Shown here: positions 43,624 to 54,323 of the stretch, one piece after another
How positions within the stretch are numbered: the stretch's first letter is position 1
Layout: each line of letters starts with the position of its first letter
Origin: Anthopleura xanthogrammica
Taxonomy: Eukaryota > Cnidaria > Anthozoa > Actiniaria > Actiniidae
NCBI GenBank assembly: GCA_964019055.1
Contig: OZ025209.1
Location: 16,033,351 to 16,097,350 of the forward strand
Reading direction: 5' to 3'
DNA: 64,000 bases
Program-made: the position numbers and the translations under genes
The notes under the pieces: model-generated
The model's input: only the letters and a program-made list of their open reading frames with translations
The model's database searches: none
What the model was told of the DNA's origin: nothing

Positions 43624-45210
43624 GTCGAGTAAACAAATTTTCTTTGAATTCCTGAACTGATCATGACATATTTCTTGGAATTATGAAAACGTGACCTCAA
43701 GGCCCATTTCTTGGTAATTTAATGTCACCCGTGTCACGCAACGTCAGCCAGAGTAGCTATGTTTCTTCATCGGATGATTTATTCAAGGATAGCAATAAAG
43801 CCATGGGTTCTAAAAGCAGCCCAGAGAAAAAGAAAAGACTGCCAGCTCAACAAATACATGGATTATTTTAATTTTGAACCGACATAAAAACAAAACAAAT
43901 ACACAAATAAATAATGAAGCATTATTTGTTTATTTCTTATCAAGTTATACTAGCACGTCTAAACCAAGTATTTTGCTTACCTAATAATTACGGTTGCCTA
44001 GAATACCATTATCATTATCTTACTATTTTTTCGAAGTTTAATAGCCAATGTGCACGAGCTCGAATTTCTAGCACAAAGCATGATGGGAAACCGAGTCCTT
44101 ACCCTTTGTTTGCTTCTCTAAACATTCATCTGAAAATTTTTCCTTCGACGTTTTCTATGGAAATGTAAGTATTTCAACAGACGAGTAATTTTTTTCTGAT
44201 ATTTCATTTCATTTCTTGGTTTCATTTTTGCAGGGCTCGGTTTCCCAGAGTGCTTTGTGAGCTTTGATGCACATTGCCCATTAAGGTGACGCACACTGTT
44301 GAACGCTCGATTGGAGCCAACGATGGGCGTGCTCACAAAAACCGCTGAGTAAAATACGAAATTTTATTGAGGAACCATACACGTTTTGAACTTTAACAGG
44401 GCAAAACCCCTCAAACTTTGCACTGGACTCTAAAAATCTACGTCATATCAATTTTTTTTTTAAATTAATTTTTCTAACGCATGAAATATTAGATTTTTGT
44501 AGGAATTTTTGTTCGACTTTGTGAGATTTTTGAGAGCGCTGAAAGGGCGAAGTTTGACAAATCGATGTATTTCTTTGTCTTTTATTCGAAAATACCCTAG
44601 TATAGTTGAATATTCACTAGCTAGCATTTGTACATGATAAAGTCCACAAAGAACTATTATCTTATGAGTTGTAATTTTTTCCTAATCCAGTGGCGCAATT
44701 TTTGCTTTTAATTGTTGCATCCATTAAACGCTGGTTATCTTGAAAAGGAGCTCGGGATGCCCCATTTTTCTTTTCATATTCGGAATCAGCATTAAATTTC
44801 ACTTTAAACTATCGTACTTTTTAAAAAAAGTTTAAGTCGGATCACATGCAGATCAAGAGGGTGGATTGGGTGGCTACCCCCCCCCCCCCCCCCACCCCGT
44901 CTTTCGGAATTTAAAAAAGAAGAATAGAGAGAAAATAAGCTATATACTGCCTTCTATAGGCAACAGCCACCTCCCTTAACATGAACCTGGATATGTCATT
45001 GCAGATATCTATCAGATATTAGTAAAATTCTACTACTATACTATTGCAAATCCTGCATTCTGATTGGCTAACGTACTCACTATCTATCAGCCGATAGATA
45101 GTGGGTAGAGAAAGCCGGACTTGTTTTGAAAAAATGGCGGCTTTTCCTTCGCGCTTTTGTGAAGTTTAGTTTAGTTTAGTATAGTATAGTTTAGTTGAGA
45201 TTTTTACTAA
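43624..45210. other. Intergenic between two minus-strand TRIM genes
   Basis: No exon is supported. A (C)n run at about 44879-44896 sits in a G-rich then C-rich segment (44850-45000) that resembles a decayed hAT-type end. At 45079-45101 CTATCTATC and GATAGATAG form a short perfect palindrome that shares TATCAGCCGATAGA with the foldback element next to it. Confidence 0.5.
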
Positions 45211-45322
45211 AACAATTAGAAGACTCACTCTCGATTTCTATCGGCTTTGATAGTTGACTCGGGGCCGGAGCCCCTCGTCAACTATCAGCCGATAGAAATC
45301 TCGAGTTCGTCTTCTAATTGTT
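45211..45322. mobile_element. Foldback element abutting the third TRIM gene
   Basis: AACAATTAGAAGAC at the left is exactly mirrored by GTCTTCTAATTGTT at the right. Inner arms (CGATTTCTATCGGC and GCCGATAGAAATC) also pair around a GGGGCCGGAGCCCC core. It could form a near-complete hairpin of about 112 nt. Its right edge is 8 bp from the TAA of the truncated TRIM gene. Confidence 0.88.
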
Positions 45323-45329
45323 AAGTAGT

Positions 45330-46700
45330 TTAGTACATGTTGGCCCAAGTATATAAGTTTGGTTTCACATTTATCACTAGTGGACTGTTAGATACATGAA
45401 TCCCATTCACTTGAACCTCGGCTGTCAGTTGACCAGCTACTTTAGGTATGAACTCCACTTCTATATTTCCGGGATTCGTTATCTTCTTTTCAAACTTTTC
45501 TACTTTATCCAAAGGATAGATTTGAACATTGATAACATCGTATGGATTATCGTTGAGCTTTCCGTATTTAGTTTTCGTTGTCACAATCAGTGTCCCTTTC
45601 TTTCCTTGTATGATACGATAATAATTAAATATGTCAACACTGCTCATGCTGGGATCTGTCCTTTTCACTATTATCATTACTCCGAGCCCAGATTTTACTT
45701 GTTTCGTAAGCTCTTCATTAGCAAGGAACAAAACGTCCGAGTGCTCTCCAACGACACAATCAACAGAGGAGTGACAGGTTTTCTTCATGTCCTTGTTCTC
45801 AACCACTTCACTTGCAACACCTTGTTCTATCAGTTTCTTCATGTATTCAATTGCTCCGCGTGTCTGATCAAGCACAGACTGACCTTTGACCTTTCTTCTC
45901 TCGGCTCTATCAACACTCTCATCGATTTGCTTCAACAACTCCTTCGCATGGTTTTGCAGCCTATCTAACATTATTTGCAATCTTTTCTTCACCAAAAGCT
46001 TAGTTTCTTCGCAATAGGTCTTCAATTCACTTGTCTCCTCTTCGATTATTTCGACCTGCTTTTCCATTTTTTGTTCAAGCACTTTTAACTCCTCCAGTTG
46101 TTTAGAAAGATGAGCTTTATTTTTCGATGTATACTTCCCCAAACTAACCGTCGAATGCTCATCATGACAATCTTTCAAGCACTCTATGCAGATATTCTGT
46201 TTGCAGTTTTTACAGAATAATTCCACAGCTTTATCAGCATGTTTTATACAGTTAGTTTCTCTGCTCACCATCAGTTTGATGTCTTCTTCTTTTATCTCTA
46301 CGAGAGATACAACTTTGTGATCTTTGATAAACACTAAATGGCTCTTCTCGCATTCGTCACACAACGAGCGATCACAGTCAAAACAATGCCAAGATGCTGG
46401 TGGATGACTCCCAGAAACAGAACAAACCTTCTCACTTTCTATGAACTCCAACACCTTCAACATCCTTGAGTGCAATGGACTTGGTTTTAGATCTTCTACG
46501 CTGTTCAGTTTTGGCAGAGGAGTTTGTGATTTACACTGAGGACACTCAAAGACGTTGACTTCCTTGATCAGCTGGGCTTGTCTTTTGATGCAAGGCTTAC
46601 AAAATGTGTGAAAACACGACAAGATCTTGGGTTCAGTAAGTGTATCATTACACAAGGTACACTGGACATCTTGTTTGAACTCCTCAAGAAAACTTCCCAT
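45330..46700 (-). CDS. TRIM protein lacking NHL repeats (truncated paralogue)
   Basis: 456 residues from the ATG at 46700. RING at 14-56 (CTLCNDTLTEPKILSCFHTF, then CPQC), B-box 1 (WHCFDCDRSLCDECEKSH), B-box 2 (VELFCKNCKQNICIECLKDC), a long Glu/Lys/Gln coiled coil, and a filamin-type Ig domain (VEFIPKVAGQLTAEVQVNG). Similarity to the two full-length paralogues runs through VINVKP and then ends; nine unrelated residues (NLYTWANMY) precede the TAA. A foldback element begins 8 bp beyond the stop. I infer that the NHL propeller was lost in a rearrangement or insertion there. The remaining frame is intact, so it may be a working NHL-less TRIM or an early pseudogene. Confidence 0.88.
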   Translation of the reverse strand: MGSFLEEFKQDVQCTLCNDTLTEPKILSCFHTFCKPCIKRQAQLIKEVNVFECPQCKSQTPLPKLNSVEDLKPSPLHSRMLKVLEFIESEKVCSVSGSHPPASWHCFDCDRSLCDECEKSHLVFIKDHKVVSLVEIKEEDIKLMVSRETNCIKHADKAVELFCKNCKQNICIECLKDCHDEHSTVSLGKYTSKNKAHLSKQLEELKVLEQKMEKQVEIIEEETSELKTYCEETKLLVKKRLQIMLDRLQNHAKELLKQIDESVDRAERRKVKGQSVLDQTRGAIEYMKKLIEQGVASEVVENKDMKKTCHSSVDCVVGEHSDVLFLANEELTKQVKSGLGVMIIVKRTDPSMSSVDIFNYYRIIQGKKGTLIVTTKTKYGKLNDNPYDVINVQIYPLDKVEKFEKKITNPGNIEVEFIPKVAGQLTAEVQVNGIHVSNSPLVINVKPNLYTWANMY

Positions 46701-47696
46701 GTTGATATGATCAGGATTACTACAAGGAGACGTGTGTTGTATTTCTGCGAAACTACGTAGCCTCGTTAGCCAAGCGTTCCGCCAGGTTCCGCCTTGCGGG
46801 TAACTTGTGGGGTCGGGGAAGATTCGAGCGGAACAAGGTACTCAATCAAAAATTGTAGTTTTTGTGTGTTTGATTTAAAATATATGCCGAAATTCTTGTC
46901 GTTTCTGACTGATAGGTGGTGTGCACCTTTTTATATCAGAATAAAAGGCCGTCAGTTGACATTATAAACGATAGAAACTAATAACAATCAATCAATCAAT
47001 GGTCTTTAATTAAATAAGATAAATGTACATATCTTATTTTACATAACAAGTAATAAGCTGACCCTGATATGGATTCCAAAAAGGCAAAGTTGCTTAGCAA
47101 AAGTTATACATTGAGATTAAACAGCTAGATCATATTTAAATATAATCCTATGAGTTCTTAAATCTATCTGTATTGACTTTAGGGTGCAGTGATTGGTTCT
47201 TCCTTAGATGATATTTGGTCTTCTTAATTCGTGGAAGATTAATGAAGAAGATACAATGGATGATTGTTCATCATTTTCAGTTTATGGAAAATTTTTCTGT
47301 CCTGTTTTTCTAATAGCAATAGTTTTAGTAACATCATAGTTTTAGTAACATACCAAGTATGAAAGCTTAGGGTATACAGGTTTTCATGTACATTTTGTAC
47401 ATTTTTTTCCTCAGTAGAATAAAAATTTGCTAACAAATCATTATTATTTCAAATCACAACAGACTTCAATAATCCGTCTGACTGATTTTCGTCAAACTCG
47501 TGTTTTCTCGGTGTCTTTGCTAATAAGTTTCCATGGAAACGCCAAAGTAGATACCCGGATGTAATGAACCAAGTTTTTCCTCCTGGATAATTAAGTCATT
47601 TACACACTGGTCAATTATTCCATAACATAGAAGAAAGATGCAATATTTACATTCTCATTCAATCGTTGTTGTAAATACTTCGTCTTCATAGAATGG

Positions 47697-47795
47697 GGTA
47701 GTGTGGATTCTGATCTCGCTTGGGTACAAACATCAGTCACTTGTTTTTATTTCTCATATGGTGTTTTTCGTACTAAATCTAGACCAGAATCCACC
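47697..47795. mobile_element. Palindromic family C copy
   Basis: GATTCTGATCTCGCTTGGGT with ACAAACATCAG at the left and CTAAATCTAGACCAGAATCC at the right form imperfect inverted ends. A solitary end (GTACCCAAGCTAGACCAGAA) recurs at 48356-48375. Confidence 0.65.
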
Positions 47796-47835
47796 ACAGG
47801 CCTTTTCTGGGATATGGAACATATTACCGATACAC

Positions 47836-47967
47836 ACCTTTCACGTGACGTCAAAGCAGCTCAATTTGGAGGACAAAACAAAAGAATTTCAATCTCCTGA
47901 GAATTATTGAACCTATTAGTTTTTCCTCCAAATTAAGCTGCATTACGACGTGCTGCAAGGGGTCTAT
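47836..47967. mobile_element. Palindromic MITE family A, copy 4 (inverted)
   Basis: CAAAGCAGCTCAATTTGGAG at the left and TCCTCCAAATTAAGCTGC at the right, ending GTGCTGCAAGGGGTCTAT. It is in the opposite orientation to the copy at 26387. Confidence 0.85.
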
Positions 47968-47978
47968 CCATAATGGTA

Positions 47979-48115
47979 ATAGAACTGAGTTGAGTGCAAT
48001 TTGGGCTGAAATCGCAAGAGTGATTACAAAATTGCACGACCGCGCAGCGGGAGTGCAATTTGTTAATCACGAGTGTGATTTCTGCCCAAAATTGCAAGAC
48101 ACTCAGTTCTATTAC
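47979..48115. mobile_element. Foldback element with AATAGAACTGAGT ends
   Basis: AATAGAACTGAGTTGAGTGC at the left is mirrored by CACTCAGTTCTATTA at the right, with GAGTGCAATTTGGGCTGAAA versus TTTCTGCCCAAAATTGCA arms. The core is CGACCGCGCAGCGG. Only 11 bp from the family A copy. Confidence 0.82.
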
Positions 48116-48682
48116 CTATTAATCATTTCCATTTTGAAACTTAATATATTAAAATACTCAACAGTTATATGTAGCTTCAAAAGTGATTGTTTGACAAAAT
48201 GATGCAATTAATGATTCAAAATAGTGCAATTAATGCTTAAATCGCACACTTTGTAGCCAATCAGATTGCAGGATTTGCTAATGATTTCAAAATGGATATG
48301 ATTAATTCTGATATTAGCTCAGTATAAACGACGTCTTTGTTTCAATTTGTAGTTTGTACCCAAGCTAGACCAGAATTCGAATGCACCTTGGCTGTCTCAA
48401 GGTAGAGAGGACATATGAGAATGACGTCCATTTGTTGAAATATTTTAGAAAAATCTTCTTGTTTTTTTCTTCGTCAGTCAAATCTAGCACCGCATTTGAT
48501 TCTTGTCGCGTACGGAGCACATCTTTCGCTCAAAATGTCTTATCATAGAAAGTTAAATGAATCAATCTACGAAAATAAAAGAATAAGTGCATTAGGTTAA
48601 GATTAAGTTACAAATAAATTCAAAATTTTTAAGTAAAATAAATATTCTTATTTCGATTTTTTCCTGGAGCAAAGTCTCACTT

Positions 48683-51600
48683 TCAACGATATAAAACATC
48701 CAACAGATTGTCTAACGTCCCAGCCTTGTTCATAACTTTGTACAACTAAGTAAAGTTTGAACATGAGGTTTCCAAAAAAGTGATGTCCAGGGTACATAAT
48801 ACGTACGCCGAGGCCCTTCCCTCTTTTTTTCTTTCTGTCAGTTTGTCGGTTGGTTGGTTTTCGTAATTGTCTGTCTGTCTATTATTTTTCACAGCATCTT
48901 TAATATTTTCTCATAACTTGAACCAAATCAAAGTCAACGCGTGCAACTGTTCAAATGAGTGGTGTCCAGGGTTTTGGTAATGACTTTCTTACCAAGTTTC
49001 TTTCTTTCTTCTTTTTGTCTTTGCCAATACTTGCTCTCTTTCTCATGCTTTTGTCTAAAAACAATTGTCAACGTACACCTTTATATTTTGGCATTTTCTC
49101 CAACGTACATTTTTATATTTTGTCGCATTTTCTCCAACTGAAGGCCTGAATCCTGCCTCAAAATCAAAGTACTAAATTGTCTTGTCTTTCTATACGTACC
49201 GTCACAAGGCGCTAGATTACAGAGCTGTGTCATCCTGCTTGGTCCTAAAGAGGCACAGAATTCCTCACCCATCCTTGGTGGGGCATTAATACACTGGCGC
49301 ATTCTTTCTCTAACACCTCCCCCACAGTCTGCATCACATCCTGACCAGGGTTCCCACGTGCTGTATCTGGCATGAACTTAAACAAAATGAGTAAATTTAA
49401 TTTAACTCCCATATCGATCATGGTACATATCATCTGCATGGCCCTGGCTCATAATTGGTTTTTGGACCATTTGCCTAACTGGACATAGTACATTCACTTC
49501 TGCATGACCTTTGACCATTTGCCTACCAGGGCATGGTATATATTATATTATAAATGGCCTTGTTTCATATTTTGGTCCTTGGACCATTTGCCTAACTGGA
49601 CATGATACATTTTTTTTGTTCCTTGGACTATTTGCTTACCTGGACATGGTACATTTCTTCTGCATGGTCTTGTTTCATATTTTGGTCCCATACACTTCTT
49701 GCCGCCATTAAAAGGAGGGGGATTCGTACAGGTTCGTACACGGAACTGAACTCCTCGAGGACCACAAGTCTTGCTACACGGAGAGAACTGGGACCAACTA
49801 CTGAATCTACCATTAACTACAAATAGCAATAAAGAAGCATTGAGAAAGTCACTCTACTATTCCCATAAAACCCCTTGATACTACTAGTACTAGAATCCTC
49901 TTTGGATAGACCTCTTTAGCTTGGGTGTAATGTTTTCCCATTCCAGACCACATGTCATTTTCTTGGGACTGATAAGATTCTATGTTTGAGTTGTATCCAT
50001 ATTCATGTGTCTTCTCATGCGCAGCAATTAAACAAAGAAATAATACTCTAGGGAATGACACGTGGTCTGAAATGGGAAAACATTTACGCCCAAGCTAAAG
50101 AGATCTCTTCGTTTTCTTAATCAGAACTTTTCAAATCCTTCAAGAGTCGCAAGGTAGTGGTGTTAATAAGACAAACAAAAGGAAAGGCTAGCTAAGAAAA
50201 AAGCGTTCTTGTAGTACTTGTATATATGAAGATGTAATATGGAGAAAAGACAATTCATGGGCTCATGACTCTAAAAATAACTTTCTGATCTTAAAGGTCA
50301 GTTTATACTCACTTGGACAAGGTATTATGTTACACCGTCTCACTTGAACAGATGGTCCAAAGGCAATACATGGTTTACCCATAATGCTTGGCTTTGGGTT
50401 GTTGCAAAGGCGCGTGCGAACTTGCGCGCCTCGACCACATGACCTGTCACACTGTCCCCATGGCGACCAGTTACCATAATGTCCATCAACTTCACAAAAG
50501 AGATGAAAAAATATTCATGTATGAGTTTGATTGACGTTCTTTCTTTGAGTAAAAGGTCTTTGTTTATTAGATCTTCAAATACGCTCCTTCTGAGAGATCC
50601 TTCTGTTCGATCTAAGCTGACATTAGGTGACAGGGCCTTTGCATTTGCTGCTCCTAAACTATGGAATAACTCACCGAAAGAACTACGTTTAATCCAGTGT
50701 ATTGAAACATTTAAATCACGTCTTAAGACATATCTTTTTAGGCAAGCTTATGGCTAGTTATGAGTATATATATTTTTTAATATATATAGTAGCTTTTTAA
50801 GACTTTATTAATCTTATCTAGTAATTAATGAAATGTAGCATTATTATATAAATTATAATTAATTAATTATTTATCTATTTTTTATTATTATTGCTTATTT
50901 TATCATGATTATTGTAAAGCGTATTTGATCATAATCCATGTAATTTACGCTATATAAATTATTAAATTATTATAAATTATTAAATTATTATTTATTGTTA
51001 GCGCTCGTCTCCGAGAATCTCATTCCCAAGAATGTTGCTTCGATATGTAAAAAAAGGTCCATGATAGGTGGCAGGGTTAGCACATCAAGATCAAAGTCCT
51101 CTTACATGAAACAGTTTGTACAGAACACAACAGAGGAAACAAAAAGAAGTAAAAAGAGAGTGGTGTTGATCCTACAATGTGAGATTAAAAGATAACCTGG
51201 TAGCCAAAGTCAACAGACATGCTGGATATTAAAGTCTCACAAAGCATTGCGATCATGTCGTATTCTTTTGTTTTGTTTGTTTGTTTGTTTGTGTATACCT
51301 GCATGCAAGATTCTCGGGTATCCATGCTGTAGTATTGGTTTTTCGCGCGCTAGATGGATCACGTGACGAGCCTCACCTAAACCATGAATATGTGGTTAAC
51401 AATAATATCACTAGCTACTGATAAAACTCTTCTTATCAAATACGTATAAAGACAACACTAATAACCAAACATTTAGCTTGACTTATTATTAGTTCATGTA
51501 AAATATTCTTTACTCCAAGGATCATTTTGTACCTGTGTCTTGTATTGGCATTGACTTGTGTAGAACAGATGCCTTGGATTTTGCTTGAACGTCTGTTGTG

Positions 51601-52424
51601 TCGTGAGGAATAAGTTGTCCGAGACCTGACATCCAGAAAAATTTAAGATGTGTGTTAGTTTTTTTGTGCGCTCTTTCTGATTATTCATCAGTATGTTCAT
51701 TTTATTTATTTTTTCCTCTTCCCTGCCTTCCTTCCTTCCTCCCTTCCCTCCCTCCCTCCGTCCCTCCTTCCCTCCCTAGCTCCCTCCCTCACTCCCTTCC
51801 TCACTCCCTTCCTTCGCTCCCTCCTTCCTTGTTTCCTTTCTTCCCTTCTTTCTTCTCTCTTTCCTTTTTCTTTTATTTTTCCTCTTTCTTTCTTTGTTTC
51901 TATTTTTTTCTATATAGATAGCTTACCAAACGGTAACTCAGGGAGTTTATTTTCAGCTATTTTCTTTCCTTCTTTGATCGTAAAATCCCGTACAAGATCT
52001 CTAAGGATTTTGCGCACCAAGGCTTTCCTTGCTGATGTACGAGTGGTTCCTAAAACAGTATTATGAAACAATTTCTCCTGTCATGACTAGAAAACACAAA
52101 GCAATATGACTACATCCACGTATGCGCATGCGCAAACATTTCTTCTGACTTCCTTTGTATATCACGTGTGATTCTTTTTTTTAAAGATATGACAAACAGA
52201 TGTACCTGGACAGGCTTTCACAAAACAGAATCCATGTTGTATTGAAGGACTACTACAGACTTTCCCGCCAAGAAGGATCTGAGGGTTCTGGCACACGCGA
52301 CGACGTTCTCTGACGCCATAACCACATTTCTCTGAGCATGCGCTCCAAGTACCCCACGGGGAGAAATACTGACTGACAACTGGTGTCGACGCAAGGCTGT
52401 GATCACGGGTTCGAGATTTGGCGA
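48683..52424 (-). CDS. Multi-TSP1 extracellular protein, 5' end not resolved
   Basis: Exons on the minus strand: 52424-52206 (TSP1), 52049-51927, 51625-51533, 50489-50313 (TSP1), 49816-49640 (TSP1), 49376-49200 (TSP1) and possibly a short terminal exon 48735-48683 (MNKAGTLDNLLDVLYR, then stop). All junctions are phase 1 and splice in frame. The four TSP1 domains have W-x-W-x-C type cores (FSPWGTWSACSEKCG; GNWSPWGQCDRSCG; FSSWSQFSPCSKTCG; STWEPWSGCDADCG). Three TSP1 exons have exactly 177 bp, showing tandem exon duplication. The two exons between the first and second TSP1 are Lys/Arg-rich spacers without cysteines. No signal-peptide exon was found up to 54323, so the start is missing from this model. 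TSP1 repeats usually bind matrix or glycosaminoglycans outside the cell. Confidence 0.78.
49200..49376 (-). CDS. Exon: TSP1 domain 4
   Basis: 59 codons, phase 1-1, containing STWEPWSGCDADCGGGVRER and ending CNLAPCDG at a GTACGT donor. Confidence 0.88.
49440..49700. repeat. Tandem degenerate copies of a TSP1 exon 3' end and its donor
   Basis: The text TTGGACCATTTGCCTAACTG with GGACATGGTACATT recurs about four times, together with CTTGTTTCATATTTTGGTCC. It corresponds to the 3' end of the exon 49640-49816 plus the start of its intron. The copies retain a CTTACC/CTAACT donor-like site but lack the WxxW core. Confidence 0.8.
49640..49816 (-). CDS. Exon: TSP1 domain 3
   Basis: 59 codons, phase 1-1, containing FSSWSQFSPCSKTCGPRG and ending RRNVPCPG. 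Degenerate copies of its last part are repeated just downstream (49440-49640). Confidence 0.88.
49916..50108. mobile_element. Palindromic MITE family B, full copy
   Basis: ATAGACCTCTTTAGCTTGGG at the left and GCCCAAGCTAAAGAGATCT at the right; CATTCCAGACCACATGTC is mirrored by GACACGTGGTCTGAAATG. Located in an intron of the multi-TSP1 gene. Confidence 0.9.
50313..50489 (-). CDS. Exon: TSP1 domain 2
   Basis: 59 codons, phase 1-1, containing NWSPWGQCDRSCGRGAQVRT and ending CNIIPCP at a GTGAGT donor. A non-LTR retrotransposon tail begins almost at its acceptor side. Confidence 0.88.
50500..50995 (+). mobile_element. 3' end of a CR1/L2-like non-LTR retrotransposon
   Basis: The frame up to 50757 encodes the typical end of a reverse-transcriptase ORF (RAFAFAAPKLWNNSPKELR, FKSRLKTYLFRQA). 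It is followed by an AT-rich 3' tail with GTAAAGCGTATTTGATCATA, TTACGCTATATAAATTATT and repeated TAAATTATTA. It is 5' truncated, on the opposite strand to the host gene, and starts next to the TSP1 exon at 50489. Confidence 0.8.
51690..51915. repeat. Polypyrimidine CCTT/CCCT tract
   Basis: About 220 bp of TTCC, CCCTC and TTTC words on the + strand, in an intron of the multi-TSP1 gene directly next to the exon starting at 51927. The Pro/Ser/Leu frame is an artefact. Confidence 0.9.
52206..52424 (-). CDS. Exon: TSP1 domain 1 of the multi-TSP1 gene
   Basis: 73 codons, phase 1-1, with a 24-residue lead before SPWGTWSACSEKCGYG and a closing CFVKACPG. This is the most 5' exon I can support. Confidence 0.88.
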
Positions 52425-54323
52425 CTGCAAAAAAATAAAGGTAATGCTTGTGATTGGCTCACTCAAGGACCAATCAACTTACAGAATGACTCTTAAGTTA
52501 GTTAAGGAAGAAATTAATAATATTAATGATAACTGGACAAATCTGTAATCCATAAACTAGAAGCTAAAAAACAAACAAACAAATAACACACAAACAAATA
52601 ACACACAAACAAAAATAAAATATTTCGAAGTACCACGTGACGTGGACGAGGCCATTATTTATGTCAGTGTCCCATCAATTATGTACGAAAAAATACAATT
52701 GGCTTTCAATTTAACCCAACAGAAACCCAAAAAGTTTTTATGATTTCCTTAAAATCCTTATAAAAGAAAACGTAAAACATGAAAAACTCATATATATAAA
52801 AAGAATACTACGTTATCGACAATCTGATAGTTTTTAATCGGTAAAGTTTAATAGTTATCAATATTGATAATATTGAAATCCAATTTAACCTGTGACTAAC
52901 ATCGCTCTGATGAATCTTGACACTTAATGACAGATATTATTATTAGGATTTGGTGTCAGAGTTACTCAGAAACCAATGTGAAAAAACGGTCGTTTCTAGA
53001 CAATGGTACTTGAAGGGAGGAGCTAGTACAGGCCGAGAGATTTGAAAGCAAACGAAAACAACAATATACCTTATATTAGCTCCTTTAAGTTGTACTCAAA
53101 ATCTTTTTTAAACTCTAACATTTTTAATTACCTCTTGTCCCAATATCCCACGTGTGCAACCACACCCCGCCCCTCCCCTCCCTTGTGATATCAAATGAAC
53201 AACGAGCTCTAGAGATCCAAATGGTTGGCAGCATTTTAACCTCCGCAAATGGATTTTGCTCAGGAAAAAAGGAATAAAAATTATATTATTAATTCGATAT
53301 TAATTCGTCAGATTATAACTTAGAAAGTCTCAATATACCATTTATGCGATTCGTGTTATAAAGCAATTTGCCTTTAGTCCCCGGTAGAGTGCACCTACTG
53401 AACACGGATTTTTAGTGTAGATTTCCCGGTAATAGATTGTGTTCAAGAAATCACCGGCATTCTTAATTTTAATCTCGAAAAGCATCGATATATCAGATAA
53501 CGAGCTCACTTTTACTTATAGAATCTATAGTTTTCATCATTCCGATCATTCTTTTCATTCAACAGAAATTATAGACCATGTCACCACTCCATCGAACTTA
53601 TAAAAGTTTCATGTGATTTTATGAATTTCGAAAAATAAAGGAAAAAATATATCAAAAACAAAAAAGCGGCATTGTAAGAGAATTTCTTTTATTTCATATT
53701 TCATATCAATTTTCTCAACATATATATCTTTTACAAATTTTTGATTATTTTCAGTCTTTCTATTTTCTATATAAAACGTTTTAAACAACAGAGGGTTAAC
53801 AAGCTTATCGGCGAACAATCGAGGAGTGGTGACATAACGATATAACCCGAAAATTTACGACAGGATACGAACATTTTACGATAGTTCCCCGAACACTTAT
53901 CGATGCGATATGGACTCTCAAGATGGGGTCCGAACTCTAACGATGGAAATTTAGAATATTTCAAGGTCTAAAACAATTTGCAAGCCGTATAAATTTGTTA
54001 AGACCCTCGTTTTCCCTTTTGGATCTACTTTACGAACACTAAAAACGATAAACAATAAGAATGCTATAATTTCAAAGAACATGAATTCATTTGTTGAAAA
54101 AAAATTCAATGAAAGAAACTTTACGTGGCGGCCATGTTGGATGGCATGCTCACGTGGCGGCCATATTGGAGGCAGAACTAAATTTTTGACAGAGAGCCTA
54201 CAAATATCTCAATACGGCAATAAATAAATAATAATTTAAGATCCTCACCCAAGGAAAGTATACTAAATTTCCTTATCAAATTCATACAATATGGTTTCTG
54301 TGAGTCAAACGCAACCAAAAACA
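52425..54323. other. Unresolved stretch that should hold the TSP1 gene's 5' exons
   Basis: No signal-peptide exon with a phase-1 donor could be recognised on the minus strand. Two ATGGCGGCC-type words lie at 54125-54175 (TGGCGGCCATGTTGG; TGGCGGCCATATTGG). Otherwise AT-rich DNA. Confidence 0.45.

Larger units (their letters stand above)
46701..48682. other. Intergenic cluster of palindromic elements
   Basis: No coding exon is supported between the third TRIM gene and the TSP1 gene. It holds family C at 47697-47795 and 48350-48385, family A at 47836-47967 and the foldback element at 47979-48115. The first kilobase is plain AT-rich DNA. Confidence 0.5.

Noticed and set aside
50479..50757. Independent host gene on the + strand
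   Set aside because: Its C-terminal pattern and AT-rich tail are those of a truncated non-LTR retrotransposon.
51652..51921. Pro/Ser/Phe-rich + strand frame
   Set aside because: Polypyrimidine simple sequence opposite the multi-TSP1 gene.
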